DNA from: Deltaproteobacteria bacterium
GTDB taxonomy: Bacteria > Desulfobacterota > Binatia > UBA1149 > SPBQ01
Assembly (NCBI GenBank): GCA_029262375.1
Contig: JAJCZM010000054.1
Location: forward strand, 1-64,000
Direction of reading: 5' to 3'
Length of the DNA: 64,000 nucleotides
In this document: positions 35,392 to 44,216 of the stretch, piece by piece
How positions within the stretch are numbered: the first letter of the stretch is position 1
Layout of the letters: every line of letters starts with the position of its first letter
The notes under the pieces: model-generated
The model's input: the letters and a program-made list of their open reading frames with translations, nothing else
The model's database searches: none
What the model was told of the DNA's origin: nothing
Translations under genes and position numbers: made by a program

Positions 35392-35811
35392 GTGGCGCGA
35401 CGCGATAGTCAGAAACAGCAGCAGAAACTGGAATCGGACTATACCGGCGACAAGGGGCTGTTCGTCTACGAGTACGACGGCTGGACGATACTTGCCGGCC
35501 GCACTGATGCCGACAACGAACGCCTGAGTCTGAAGATCGCGCGGGCGGCCGACTGGTGGTTCCACGTGCGCAGTATGCCCGGGAGTCATGTGCTACTGCG
35601 CGCGCGAGAGGGCGAGGAACCGGCGAAGGACATTATCGAGATGGCTGCGTCGGTGGCGGCCCATCACAGCAAGGCTCGTTCGGGTGGCAGCGTTGCCGTG
35701 TCGTGCACGAGAGGGCAGTACGTCAGTAAACCGCGCGGTGCCGATCGCGGGACGGTGTCGATACGAAAAGAGCGAGTCTTGAAGGTGCGCCCGGCGTTGC
35801 CCGAGGGGTAG
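35392..35811 (+). CDS. stand-alone NFACT-R (DUF814) domain protein
   Basis: A 139-residue protein that consists of only the NFACT-R RNA-binding domain: DGWTILAGRTDADNERLSLKIA is followed by WWFHVRSMPGSHVLLR, then the KARSGGSVAVSCTRGQYVSKPRGA segment typical of the C-terminal part of RqcH/NEMF proteins. The N-terminal NFACT-N and helix-hairpin parts are absent. Full-length relatives rescue stalled large ribosomal subunits; single-domain forms exist but are little studied. The GTG at 35392 follows the upstream stop directly; an in-frame GTG at 35371 would overlap it. Confidence 0.8.
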   Translation: MARRDSQKQQQKLESDYTGDKGLFVYEYDGWTILAGRTDADNERLSLKIARAADWWFHVRSMPGSHVLLRAREGEEPAKDIIEMAASVAAHHSKARSGGSVAVSCTRGQYVSKPRGADRGTVSIRKERVLKVRPALPEG

Positions 35812-35868
35812 GCAAAAGGCGTCGGGGCTGATATGCCCAGCGGATTCACGCATTTAAGGAGTACCACC

Positions 35869-36384
35869 GTGCGAACCAAGCTGAACACGTCGATCTCGCG
35901 AGATCGAGCCCGATTCGTAACTTTTATCGCTGCTGCGTCGATGACCGTCGTATTGGCGGGATGTAGCCAGCCGGACCAGGAGTCAGGCGAGTCCGGTCCC
36001 GCGACGGAGACAGCCGGCAGCGAGGCGCCGGCCGCTGAGGAGGCAAGCAAGGTGGTAACGACCGATAGCGGATTGCAGTATGAGGTTCTCGCGTCGGGTG
36101 AGGGTGCGACGCCGAAGGAAACCGATCGCGTTACCGTTCACTACCGCGGCACGCTCGAGAACGGCACCGAGTTCGATAGCTCACACAAGCGCGGGCAGCC
36201 GGCCGTGTTCCCCGTCAATAGAGTCATTCGCGGTTGGACCGAAGCGTTGCAGTTGATGAAGGAAGGCGACAAATGGCGCCTGACGATCCCGTCCGAGCTC
36301 GCGTACGGCAGCCGCGGCGCCGGCGCTTCGATCCCTCCGAACGCGACACTGATCTTCGAAGTCGAACTGATCAAGGTCAACTAG
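35869..36384 (+). CDS. FKBP-type peptidyl-prolyl isomerase lipoprotein
   Basis: A 171-residue exported lipoprotein. A signal segment ends in the lipobox LAGC, then an acidic Ser/Glu/Ala linker leads to a single FKBP domain (about 68-170) with [32 protein letters not shown] and the closing [16 protein letters not shown]. It would help fold outer-envelope proteins on the periplasmic side. The GTG at 35869 is chosen because AAGGAG at 35856-35861 lies seven bases upstream; an ATG at 35833 is in frame but lacks such a site. Confidence 0.92.
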   Translation: MRTKLNTSISRDRARFVTFIAAASMTVVLAGCSQPDQESGESGPATETAGSEAPAAEEASKVVTTDSGLQYEVLASGEGATPKETDRVTVHYRGTLENGTEFDSSHKRGQPAVFPVNRVIRGWTEALQLMKEGDKWRLTIPSELAYGSRGAGASIPPNATLIFEVELIKVN

Positions 36385-36388
36385 CTCG

Positions 36389-37087
36389 TTGAGCGAAGCC
36401 AGCACGAAGACCGACTACAGCGATGTCGTACCGCATCCTTCGGCGACGGTCATCCTGCTACGCGATCGTGCGAGCGTCGTCGAGGTGCTGTTGTTGCGTC
36501 GCAGCGAGAAGATCTCGACGCATGGCGGCTACTGGGTCTTTCCCGGTGGTCGCGTCGACGACGAGGACCGTGGCGATCCACCCGACGCTTATGCCTCGGC
36601 GCGAAACGCGGCGGTCAGAGAAGTTGCCGAAGAATCGGGACTGGAAATCGCGCGCGAAGCGCTCGTGCCGGTCTCACGCTGGGTTACGCCTCCGGTCATG
36701 CCCAAGCGCTTCGATACCTGGTTCTTCATTGCGGGGGCGAGCGATGCCAGCGTCGAGGTGGATGGTGGTGAAATCGATCTGCACCGGTGGATTACGCCGG
36801 GTCGCGCGCTCAGTGAGTTCCAGGCGAAAGAACTTCAGCTCACGCCTCCCACGTTCGTTACGTTGACCATGCTCGAGCAGTTCGGCTCGGTGGACACCGC
36901 GCTCACGACGATCGGCGCGCGTGACCTGGAAGAGTTCCTTCCACGCATCGAGCGCTTCGAGGGCGGCGCCTGCGCGCTGTATCACGGTGACGCCGGTTAC
37001 GAGGCAGGTGACGTCGAGGCGAGCGGCGCGCGACACCGGCTGTGGTTCCTCGAAGACGGCTGGCGTTACGAGCGCGACGAGAGCTGA
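36389..37087 (+). CDS. Nudix hydrolase
   Basis: A 232-residue Nudix enzyme. The Nudix box is spread over GGRVDDEDRGD and AAVREVAEESGLEI, with an insertion between the glycine and the REVAEE core like that in CoA-diphosphatase-type NUDT7/NUDT19 relatives. A C-terminal helical region (about 130-230) extends beyond the minimal fold. A CoA or nucleotide diphosphate substrate is plausible but not shown. It begins with TTG four bases after the FKBP stop. Confidence 0.85.
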   Translation: MSEASTKTDYSDVVPHPSATVILLRDRASVVEVLLLRRSEKISTHGGYWVFPGGRVDDEDRGDPPDAYASARNAAVREVAEESGLEIAREALVPVSRWVTPPVMPKRFDTWFFIAGASDASVEVDGGEIDLHRWITPGRALSEFQAKELQLTPPTFVTLTMLEQFGSVDTALTTIGARDLEEFLPRIERFEGGACALYHGDAGYEAGDVEASGARHRLWFLEDGWRYERDES

Positions 37088-37114
37088 GAGCAGGCCGAGC
37101 AGGACGGAAGGCCG

Positions 37115-37663
37115 ATGACAGTGACGACTCTACGGACAATGCGGACGACAAGACTGGCGCTGATTGCCATGACCTTGTGTGGCTTGGTGTGCGGCCGTGC
37201 GACTGCCGACGACGCCGGTCAAACTGGCGCCGCGTACGCACCTTACGAACTCGGTGGCCGAATCGACCCGCTCTCGCTCGAGACCCAGCACGGTGAGTCG
37301 GGTGGGATCGATGCTGCCACGAAGCAAGTGCTGTTCACGCGCGACATGGATGCGGGCAAGGTTGTGAAGGCGGCGCTCGCGGAAGGCGGTCGCGATCTAC
37401 TCGAACGCTCGGGTACGGTCTACGTGGCCGATGTCAGCGCGATGCCCGCCCTGATCCGACGGTTGTTCGCGTTACCCGGGCTTCGCAGGCGCGAATACGC
37501 GATGTCGCTCGACACCGACGGACAAACGACCTCACGAATTCCGCGCCAACCCGGCAAGCCGACACTCATCAAACTCGATGCGTTGGAGATCATCGGCTTC
37601 GAGTATCCGGCGGACGCCGACGCCGTGCGCGCTGCATTGACGACTGCCGCACCGTCACACTGA
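37115..37663 (+). CDS. hypothetical exported protein
   Basis: I do not recognise this 182-residue protein. It has an N-terminal signal-like segment (LALIAMTLCGLVCGRATAD), then a region with ATKQVLFTRDMDAGKVVKAALAEGGRDLLERSGTVYV given here by its ends only, predicted mixed alpha/beta, and several predicted strands near the C-terminus. GGAAGG at 37106-37111 precedes the ATG closely. It sits 27 bases after the Nudix gene and may be co-transcribed. Confidence 0.6.
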   Translation: MTVTTLRTMRTTRLALIAMTLCGLVCGRATADDAGQTGAAYAPYELGGRIDPLSLETQHGESGGIDAATKQVLFTRDMDAGKVVKAALAEGGRDLLERSGTVYVADVSAMPALIRRLFALPGLRRREYAMSLDTDGQTTSRIPRQPGKPTLIKLDALEIIGFEYPADADAVRAALTTAAPSH

Positions 37664-37704
37664 GCGGCCAGCTCGACGCTCCCGAACCGCCAAACTGCGT
37701 TCGA

Positions 37705-39279
37705 TCAGTCGATATAGCCCATGCTGCGCAGCATCTCGACGGCCTTGGCGCGCGGCAAACCGCCTGCTTGCGAATTGTAAGCGGCGTCGCTCATTTCGAC
37801 CTTGTACTCTTCGAGACGCTTGAACATCTCACGTTGAAATGGATCGTTGGGGTCGACCAGGTCGTTGCGTTCTTCCGGATCAGCCGCAAGGTCGAAGACC
37901 GAATGGTACCAGGTGTCGTCGGGGCGACGGCGTAGCTTGAAGTAGAGATCGCCGCGCCGCGCGGCCACCCACATGAATTCGGGGTCCGGCGACGGAAAGA
38001 GCGATGCGAGGGTCTGCATACGCTTGGCGCGCAACGGCGCGTACAGCAGCGCCGAATGGCTGTAGGCGGTGAGGTCCGGTGGGGCGGCGTTGCCGCGCAG
38101 CGCGGGGGCGAGATCGCGTCCGCGTCCTTCGTATTCCTCGGGCAATTCGAGCCCTGCGAGGCCGGCCAACGTGGGCATCACATCGATCGATCGCGAGACA
38201 CCCCCGTAGCGCCCGCGTGCGATGCCCGCCGACGGACCGCTCATCAGGAGTGCTACATTGATGACCTCGGGTGCGAGCTGGTAGCCGTGCGTCCATCGTA
38301 GATGGGCGTTGTCGCGCCACATCACTTCGCCGTGATCGGAAGTAAAAGCGACGACCGAGTCGTCGAATAGTCCGGCCGCATCGACGGCATCCACGACACC
38401 GCCGAACATCTTGTCGAGCCGGTACATGTCCGCTTTGTAGAGGAGATCGTTGATCTCGCGTAGTCGCGTTTGATCGTGATCCGTGAGGCCTAGCTCCTTG
38501 ACGGCGACTTCGTAGTTGAGCGACAGGGGTCGGAGTTGCTCACGATTGAGGGTCTTGAACCTCGCGAGCTCCGCGTCGTCGCCGCGTACCTCGCAGCGAC
38601 TCGGATACTCGGCGCAGAACTCATCGAGGAGTGCACCTTCGTAGGGGCCATGCGTCACCGAGAAGTTCGTGACGATGAACGCACGGTAGTCGGGCTCCGT
38701 GCGCAATCGTTCGAGAATCGCTTGGAACTGCGGACGAAACGCTTCCAGTGGGCCGTCCTGATACTGCTGTTTCTCCGGAACGCCCTGCGCGTAGTTCAGG
38801 CGACTCGAGGCCATTTTCTGAACCAGCCACGAATGGGTGTCGTAGCCTGCGGCGGCAAATATTTCCGGTACAAGAACGAGCTCCGGTTGTAGCTTGCGCG
38901 GATGTTTGAATACGCCGTGCACACGTCCCTGTGAGCCGCTGAATAGCGACGCGAACGCGAGTCCGGACTGACCCGACTCCGTGTGATGCCTGTCGAATAC
39001 CGTTGCCCGTTCGGCGAACCTGCCGATGTTCGGCGTGTAACCGACGGACGGATCGTAGGCGGCCGTGTACAGTCTGTTCACCGTGCAGCTGGCGTAGAGA
39101 ATCACGAGTCGCGGCTGAGCATACTGCTCAGGCGCCGGCCTGCAGCCCGTGACGGCGAGCAGGCCGGATAGGGCAAAGAGGGCGAGAAGGCCGAGAGGGC
39201 CCGCGACGTTGCCGAGCAGTCTCCGGGGCCTGCGCAGGGGCGTCGGCAACCGCGTTGAGTGGTACGTCGAGAGGGCCAT
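37705..39279 (-). CDS. sulfatase-family lipoprotein with altered active site
   Basis: A 524-residue protein of the alkaline phosphatase/sulfatase superfamily. A signal segment ends in LAVTGC, a lipobox-like site, so it is probably membrane-anchored outside the cell. The fold is recognisable from YTPNIGRFAERATVFDRH, FTSDHGEVMW (metal ligands) and the RGRDLAPAL region. The formylglycine motif CxPxR is missing (the position reads S-G-Q-S-G-L-A-F), and the N-terminal metal aspartates expected after the first strand are replaced (LYASCTVNR). It may be an inactive or different-activity member. Confidence 0.75.
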   Translation of the reverse strand: MALSTYHSTRLPTPLRRPRRLLGNVAGPLGLLALFALSGLLAVTGCRPAPEQYAQPRLVILYASCTVNRLYTAAYDPSVGYTPNIGRFAERATVFDRHHTESGQSGLAFASLFSGSQGRVHGVFKHPRKLQPELVLVPEIFAAAGYDTHSWLVQKMASSRLNYAQGVPEKQQYQDGPLEAFRPQFQAILERLRTEPDYRAFIVTNFSVTHGPYEGALLDEFCAEYPSRCEVRGDDAELARFKTLNREQLRPLSLNYEVAVKELGLTDHDQTRLREINDLLYKADMYRLDKMFGGVVDAVDAAGLFDDSVVAFTSDHGEVMWRDNAHLRWTHGYQLAPEVINVALLMSGPSAGIARGRYGGVSRSIDVMPTLAGLAGLELPEEYEGRGRDLAPALRGNAAPPDLTAYSHSALLYAPLRAKRMQTLASLFPSPDPEFMWVAARRGDLYFKLRRRPDDTWYHSVFDLAADPEERNDLVDPNDPFQREMFKRLEEYKVEMSDAAYNSQAGGLPRAKAVEMLRSMGYID

Positions 39280-39410
39280 CGGAACTATATAACCGAGGGG
39301 CTCGTCGGCGAAAACAGACGCTCAAAAATCGTCCGCGGCCCGCTTGCAACGTCGCGGTGCGTGGCAATAGTAGGGCCCGCGCCGCAAGTGGGACTGCGGC
39401 GCGCGTCAGC

Positions 39411-40133
39411 ATGCGTCAGGACCATCGCCCCTATTTGATCAAGAGGCTCGCCGGTGTTTTCGGGAATCTGTACGCCAAGCGTTTCTTGTTTCCGCATTTC
39501 GACCACGTCGGCGTGGGAGCGCGCGTGACCAATCCGCGCAGCTTCGACGTGCACGGCCCACGGATTCGACTAGGCGACCACGTTCACATGATGGCGACGC
39601 CCGATAACCAGGTGCGTTTTTTCGTGTGGACCGACGGCGACCGCAGCGGCAGTATCTCTGTCGGCGACTACTGCATCGTGCTTCCCGGCGCGCGTATCTC
39701 CAGCGCTTGCGGCGTGGTGCTCGGCAAGAACTGCATGATGGCCAGCAACAGCTACATCACCGATGCGGACTGGCACGATATCTACAACCGAAATTCAGCC
39801 CCCGGAGGCTCGAGCAGCGTCGTTCTCGAAGACAACGTTTGGCTCGGCGATAGTGTCATCGTTACGAAGGGCGTACGCATCGGGCGAAACAGCGTGGTGG
39901 GCGCCGGTGCAGTGGTGGTAGACGATGTCCCACCGAACGTCGTCGTTGCAGGCAACCCGGCTCGCATCGTGAAAGAGTTGGACGCCGACGCCGATTTCGT
40001 CACGCGCGCCTCTCTGTTCGAAGGCGTGATTCCCTACGAGCGTTTCATCGATGATTTCGACAAAGAAGTACTCGGCAGCAACACGTTCGGGCGCTGGCTC
40101 CAGTCGCTGTTTCTGCCGACACGCGAGTCCTAG
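39411..40133 (+). CDS. hexapeptide-repeat acyltransferase
   Basis: A 240-residue left-handed beta-helix protein of the LbetaH acyltransferase type. Hexapeptide repeats run through ISVGDYCIVLPGARIS, VVLEDNVWLGDSVIVTKGVRIGRNSVVGAGAVVV, listed by key words only, with the family ending VVVAGNPARIVK. The conserved H in WHDIYN may be the catalytic base. Such enzymes acetylate sugars or other small molecules. It starts with ATG at 39411 without a clear ribosome site; the frame is open upstream into the sulfatase gene. Confidence 0.85.
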   Translation: MRQDHRPYLIKRLAGVFGNLYAKRFLFPHFDHVGVGARVTNPRSFDVHGPRIRLGDHVHMMATPDNQVRFFVWTDGDRSGSISVGDYCIVLPGARISSACGVVLGKNCMMASNSYITDADWHDIYNRNSAPGGSSSVVLEDNVWLGDSVIVTKGVRIGRNSVVGAGAVVVDDVPPNVVVAGNPARIVKELDADADFVTRASLFEGVIPYERFIDDFDKEVLGSNTFGRWLQSLFLPTRES

Positions 40134-40175
40134 CGGCGGCGGCCAGTGGTCGTCCGGCTACTCGAGGTAGAACCC

Positions 40176-40781
40176 ATGTTGACGCTGTACGGCACACTCG
40201 AATCCGGCAATTGCTACAAAGCACGCCTTGCGATGCACCAACTCGCCGTCGAGTTTGAGTGGATCGAGATCGATATCTTGAAAGGAGAGAGTCGTACCGC
40301 CGACTTCCTGGCCAAGAATCCGAACGGGCGCGTGCCGGTATTGGAACTCGATGACGGAAGCTACCTCGCCGAGTCGAACGCCATTCTCTGGTACCTTGCG
40401 GAGTCGTCGCCGCTATTGCCGACGGATCGCCTCGAGCGCGCCCGCGTCCTGCAATGGATGTGCTTCGAGCAGTACAGCCACGAGCCGTTCATCGCGACGT
40501 CGCGTTTCTACATTCATCTGTTGCAAGATCCGCAAGGGCACGCCGAGTTGCTCGCAGCCAAACAGGATCCGGGGTACGCCGCTCTCGCGGTCATGGAACG
40601 TCGCCTCGAACATGCCGATTGGATCGCCTGCGACACGTACTCGATCGCCGATATCGCGTTGTACGCCTATACGCACGTCGCACACGAAGGAGGCTTCGAT
40701 CTGGGAGCCTACGGCGCGGTGCGTGCGTGGATCGACCGGGTTGCGGCCCAACCGGCCCATGCACTCATCACCGCCGTCTGA
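40176..40781 (+). CDS. glutathione S-transferase family protein
   Basis: A 201-residue GST. The thioredoxin-like N-domain begins with LYGTLESGNCYKARLA and contains the glutathione-binding NGRVPVLEL and ESNAILWYL; the all-helical C-domain has the SIADIALYAYTHVA N-capping box. The active residue is likely the serine or asparagine in SGN. Substrate unknown. ATG at 40176 is preceded by GAGG at about nine bases. It is 43 bases after the acyltransferase gene. Confidence 0.9.
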   Translation: MLTLYGTLESGNCYKARLAMHQLAVEFEWIEIDILKGESRTADFLAKNPNGRVPVLELDDGSYLAESNAILWYLAESSPLLPTDRLERARVLQWMCFEQYSHEPFIATSRFYIHLLQDPQGHAELLAAKQDPGYAALAVMERRLEHADWIACDTYSIADIALYAYTHVAHEGGFDLGAYGAVRAWIDRVAAQPAHALITAV

Positions 40782-40842
40782 CCCAGGCGCGTTTTGGTAT
40801 CCTATATAGGCGTAGATTCGGACATGGCATTGCCCTGCCTGC

Positions 40843-40871
40843 CGTAAATCTCGCATGCTCCCGTATTTACG
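40843..40871. promoter_or_regulatory. inverted repeat upstream of the GNAT gene
   Basis: CGTAAAT at 40843-40849 and ATTTACG at 40865-40871 form a perfect 7-bp inverted repeat with a 15-base spacer. The palindrome CCTATATAGG lies just upstream at 40801-40810. It may be an operator or a leader hairpin for the GNAT-transglutaminase pair; no regulator is next to it. Confidence 0.35.
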
Positions 40872-40907
40872 AGGGTTTTGGGCATAGCTTCAGGTGATTC
40901 TCGAACC

Positions 40908-41516
40908 GTGACATTGGACGCGCCACGAAGGATTGACGACGCAGACGCCGTGGCGGCTGCGTATCGCGTGCGCCCGGCGGTGCCGAGCGACGTCGAAGCG
41001 TTGCCTGCACTCGAGGTCGCAGCCGCTTCGTTGTTCCGCGCAAGTGCGCACCCTGAGGCCGCCGACGCGCCCGCCGTGTCCGTCGAAGAGTTTCGTCGCG
41101 CACTTGCGCACGGGGGGTTGTGGGTTGCCGTTCGCGACGCGATCACCGTGGGCTTCGCGTTGGCTGAAGTCGAGACGGACAACGTCCACCTCGAAGAGAT
41201 CGACGTGCACCCCGATCACGGCCGTCACGGTCTCGGGGCGCGGCTGCTACTACGCGTCTGTGACTGGGCACGCGCACGCGGCTGCTCGACGGTAACGCTG
41301 ACGACCTTCGACGATGTCGCGTGGAACCGCGCATTCTACGAGCGCCATGGATTCCGAGTCCTTGATGCGCAAGAGCTCAGCGAATCGCTACAAGCGCGCA
41401 TGAGAGCGGAAGCCGGCGAGGGGTTGGTGGACGCGCGCGTAGCCATGCAGCGCGACCTGCGTGATGCACCGCAACGCCCGACTCGCAGGCGAGAGTCCGG
41501 CGCAGTGAAGAAATGA
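40908..41516 (+). CDS. GNAT-family N-acetyltransferase
   Basis: A 202-residue GNAT. The acetyl-CoA loop motif is HGRHGLGARLL (about residues 105-116), preceded by the strand LEEIDVHPDH and followed by WNRAFYERHGFRVL. About 45 residues beyond the GNAT core are basic and of unknown role. The start is ambiguous: a TTG at 40878 has GAGGG nearby; the GTG at 40908 is given. It overlaps the following gene by four bases. Confidence 0.87.
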   Translation: MTLDAPRRIDDADAVAAAYRVRPAVPSDVEALPALEVAAASLFRASAHPEAADAPAVSVEEFRRALAHGGLWVAVRDAITVGFALAEVETDNVHLEEIDVHPDHGRHGLGARLLLRVCDWARARGCSTVTLTTFDDVAWNRAFYERHGFRVLDAQELSESLQARMRAEAGEGLVDARVAMQRDLRDAPQRPTRRRESGAVKK

Positions 41517-44164
41517 TCAAGTCCGTCGGCATACTCTGCGCCGTGACGGCGTTGCTGACACTTGCGGCTGGCGGTGAGGTCCAGGCCTCCGAGTACAGCG
41601 TCGGGCCGAGGCCGAGCTGGGTATCCTACGAGCCCTTGGTGGTACGTTCGAAGCCCGCCGTAGAGTTGGTTGATCGCGGAACGGTCTACCTTTCGTTCGA
41701 TCGACAGATCGATACGCGCGGCGGCGCCCGCAATATGTATACGCGCATTGCGCGCTCGTTCGTCGATCAAGTCGGAATGCTGGCAGCCGGTGAAATCGAA
41801 ATCGCGTTCGAGCCTGCGTTTCAGACCGTTCGTCTGCACGCGGTGCGGTTGATTCGCAACGATCGTACGTACGACCGACTCGATCGCTCGCGCGTGCACG
41901 TCGTCCAGTCGGAGGGCGCACGAGAGAACGGTGTGTATGACGGCTCGCGTGCGTTGGTCGTGCTCGTGCCCGACCTACGCGTGGGCGATACGCTGGAGTA
42001 CGAATACACGGTCACCGGCGCCAACCCCGTATTCGACGGCCACGTTCTCGAGGAACTGCCGCTGCAGTGGGACATCCCGCTCGCGCATCGCCGCCTGCGC
42101 GTGCTGGCCGCTGCCGACGCGCAGCTGCGCTACCGCACCCACGGAGCGGCGCACGACCCCGCTGTTTCAAATTATCCGACGTACCGAGAATGGGTTTGGG
42201 AAGCGCGAGACGTGCCCGCGCGCTTGCCCGACGACCGACTGCCTTCCTGGTACCACCCGCATGCCTTCGTGGAGATCACCGATTTCGACGGCTGGACCGA
42301 GGTGGCTGCCTGGGCCGGGCGATTGTTCTCACGCAACGACGATGATCGGGCGGTCGAAAGGCTGGTCGCAGAGATCGCAGCAGCCGGCGACGATACGACC
42401 GAGCGGGCCGCGCGTGCGCTGCGGTTCGTTCAGGACGAGATCCGCTACTTGGCGATCGAGATCGGCGAGAACTCCCACGCTCCCAGCCTGCCGTCGCAGG
42501 TTCTCGAAAGGCGTTTCGGAGACTGCAAGGACAAGTCGCTGCTGCTCGTCAGCCTGTTGCGTGGGCTCGGCGTGGACGCGCACGTTGCGTTACTCAGTAC
42601 TACGGAGCGTGAACGGCTCGGCGCGCGTCTGGCTTCCCCGTTGGCTTTGGATCATGCCGTCGTTCGGGTTGACTACGGTGACGCGCGAGGCGTGGTCTGG
42701 CTCGATCCTGCGCTCACCCATCAGCGCGGTCACTCGGCGGTGCTGCAGTCGCGTGCTCGTGGCATGGCGCTGGTCGTCGGCCGCGACGGCGGCGAACTCG
42801 AGACGACCGCGATGGATAGCAAGCTCGCGCACTCGGCGACCGGCCATGAGAGTGCCGCGGGCGCGGCGAACGAAAATCCAGCGACCACCGAAATCACCGT
42901 GCGTATGGGGCTGGGTCGTGGCGAGAAGCCGACGTGGATGCGAGTCGATACGTTGCATCGCGACGAAGCCGCGGAGAATGCGCGGCGCGAGATCCGCTCG
43001 AGTAGCGTTGCCGCAGCGGAGAAAGCCTACCGCGACTACTACGCCGGGCTGTATCCGTCGCTCGTGTCGCGAGAACCGATGCGCGTACAGGACGACGAAG
43101 ACGCGAATACGGTCACGCTGCGCGAGGAGTACGCAATCGAGAGGTTTTGGACGCTCGCCAACGACGCGAGTCGCTACGAGGGCAGTTTGTTTCCGCTCGA
43201 GTTGGCGAATCTCATTGAACTTCCGCAAACCCGCGCGCGCACGATGCCGCTCGAAGTAGTCCATCCGCGCCATGTCGTCTACACGATACGAGCCGAGATC
43301 GATCTCGGATGGGCTGTTGAGCCAGGCGAAGTCGTGATCGAGGACGAGGCCTTACGCTTCGTACGCAATGTCTCGGTGAGCGGCAACGAGCTGTTGCTGC
43401 GCTACGAACTGCGTACGCGTGCCGGGTATGTGGAGACCGAGCGCACGGCGATGCATATCGAGAGCCTCGGGAAGATCGCCAGGTTGCTCGAATATCCCGT
43501 GTCACGACCGGTGGAAGCACACATGGCCGCCATGGTGCGTGGCCGATCGGCGCTGAACTGGCCGAAGGTCTTCGGCGCGCTGACGATTGCGCTGTTTGCG
43601 TTCTCGTTGACGGCCGTGTGCGTCTCGCTCCGTTATCATCCGGTACTGCATGCCGATGGGCCCCGTGCCGACGGCGCGCAACCGCTCGGTGGATGGCTCA
43701 ACATGTTCATCCTGGCGCTCGCGATGCTGGTGGTCGGCACGGCGCACGATCTGATCGCGAACGTGATGCCGGCGCTCGAACCGGGGATTTGGATCGTCAT
43801 CACATCGGCAGACTCGCCGGGATTCCATCCCTTCTGGGCGCCCTATCTGATGTATGCCATCGTGGCCCGCCTGCTCGTGGCGGCATGGCTCGTCGGCGTC
43901 ATCGTTGCGTGCTTCAGGCGCAGCACGAGGACGCCGTCGCTGGCGATCGGCGGCCTGTACGTCTTGCTGCTATTGGCGTTGCTGGAAGCGGACTGCTTCC
44001 GCGTGGTGGGCACGGGCGTGGTCGATCAGGTCGGTTTGCCGACGATCGGTAGGGCGTATCTGAACCTGGTCGTTGCTGCGGTCGTCACGATCACGACCAC
44101 TCCGTATCTGCTGTGGTCGCGACGTGCTCGCCAAACATTCGGCGAGCACGTCGTTTCCAGTTAG
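41513..44164 (+). CDS. DUF3857 and transglutaminase-like membrane protein
   Basis: An 883-residue exported protein. After a signal peptide (about 1-25) a DUF3857 beta domain runs to about residue 260, then a transglutaminase-like core with catalytic triad C338 (RFGDCKDKS), H381 (LDHAVVRV) and D398 (WLDPAL). A further beta-rich part follows, and four to five membrane segments close the chain (about 690-880), resembling DUF2569. The triad is intact, so a cysteine-peptidase or amidase-like activity outside the cell is possible. It is coupled to the GNAT gene by an ATGA overlap. Confidence 0.82.
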   Translation: MIKSVGILCAVTALLTLAAGGEVQASEYSVGPRPSWVSYEPLVVRSKPAVELVDRGTVYLSFDRQIDTRGGARNMYTRIARSFVDQVGMLAAGEIEIAFEPAFQTVRLHAVRLIRNDRTYDRLDRSRVHVVQSEGARENGVYDGSRALVVLVPDLRVGDTLEYEYTVTGANPVFDGHVLEELPLQWDIPLAHRRLRVLAAADAQLRYRTHGAAHDPAVSNYPTYREWVWEARDVPARLPDDRLPSWYHPHAFVEITDFDGWTEVAAWAGRLFSRNDDDRAVERLVAEIAAAGDDTTERAARALRFVQDEIRYLAIEIGENSHAPSLPSQVLERRFGDCKDKSLLLVSLLRGLGVDAHVALLSTTERERLGARLASPLALDHAVVRVDYGDARGVVWLDPALTHQRGHSAVLQSRARGMALVVGRDGGELETTAMDSKLAHSATGHESAAGAANENPATTEITVRMGLGRGEKPTWMRVDTLHRDEAAENARREIRSSSVAAAEKAYRDYYAGLYPSLVSREPMRVQDDEDANTVTLREEYAIERFWTLANDASRYEGSLFPLELANLIELPQTRARTMPLEVVHPRHVVYTIRAEIDLGWAVEPGEVVIEDEALRFVRNVSVSGNELLLRYELRTRAGYVETERTAMHIESLGKIARLLEYPVSRPVEAHMAAMVRGRSALNWPKVFGALTIALFAFSLTAVCVSLRYHPVLHADGPRADGAQPLGGWLNMFILALAMLVVGTAHDLIANVMPALEPGIWIVITSADSPGFHPFWAPYLMYAIVARLLVAAWLVGVIVACFRRSTRTPSLAIGGLYVLLLLALLEADCFRVVGTGVVDQVGLPTIGRAYLNLVVAAVVTITTTPYLLWSRRARQTFGEHVVSS

Positions 44165-44171
44165 CTAGCGG

Positions 44172-44216
44172 ATCAGCCCTGAACGAATCAGTCCAGAACG
44201 CATCAGCCCTGAGTGA
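44172..44216. repeat. three tandem 15-base repeats spanning the stop of the OmpA gene
   Basis: Units at 44172-44186, 44187-44201 and 44202-44216 share ATCAGYCCWGA. The rightmost copy carries the stop codon of the minus-strand OmpA gene; the other two repeat that stop in the same frame downstream. The unit is present three times in tandem. Confidence 0.75.
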
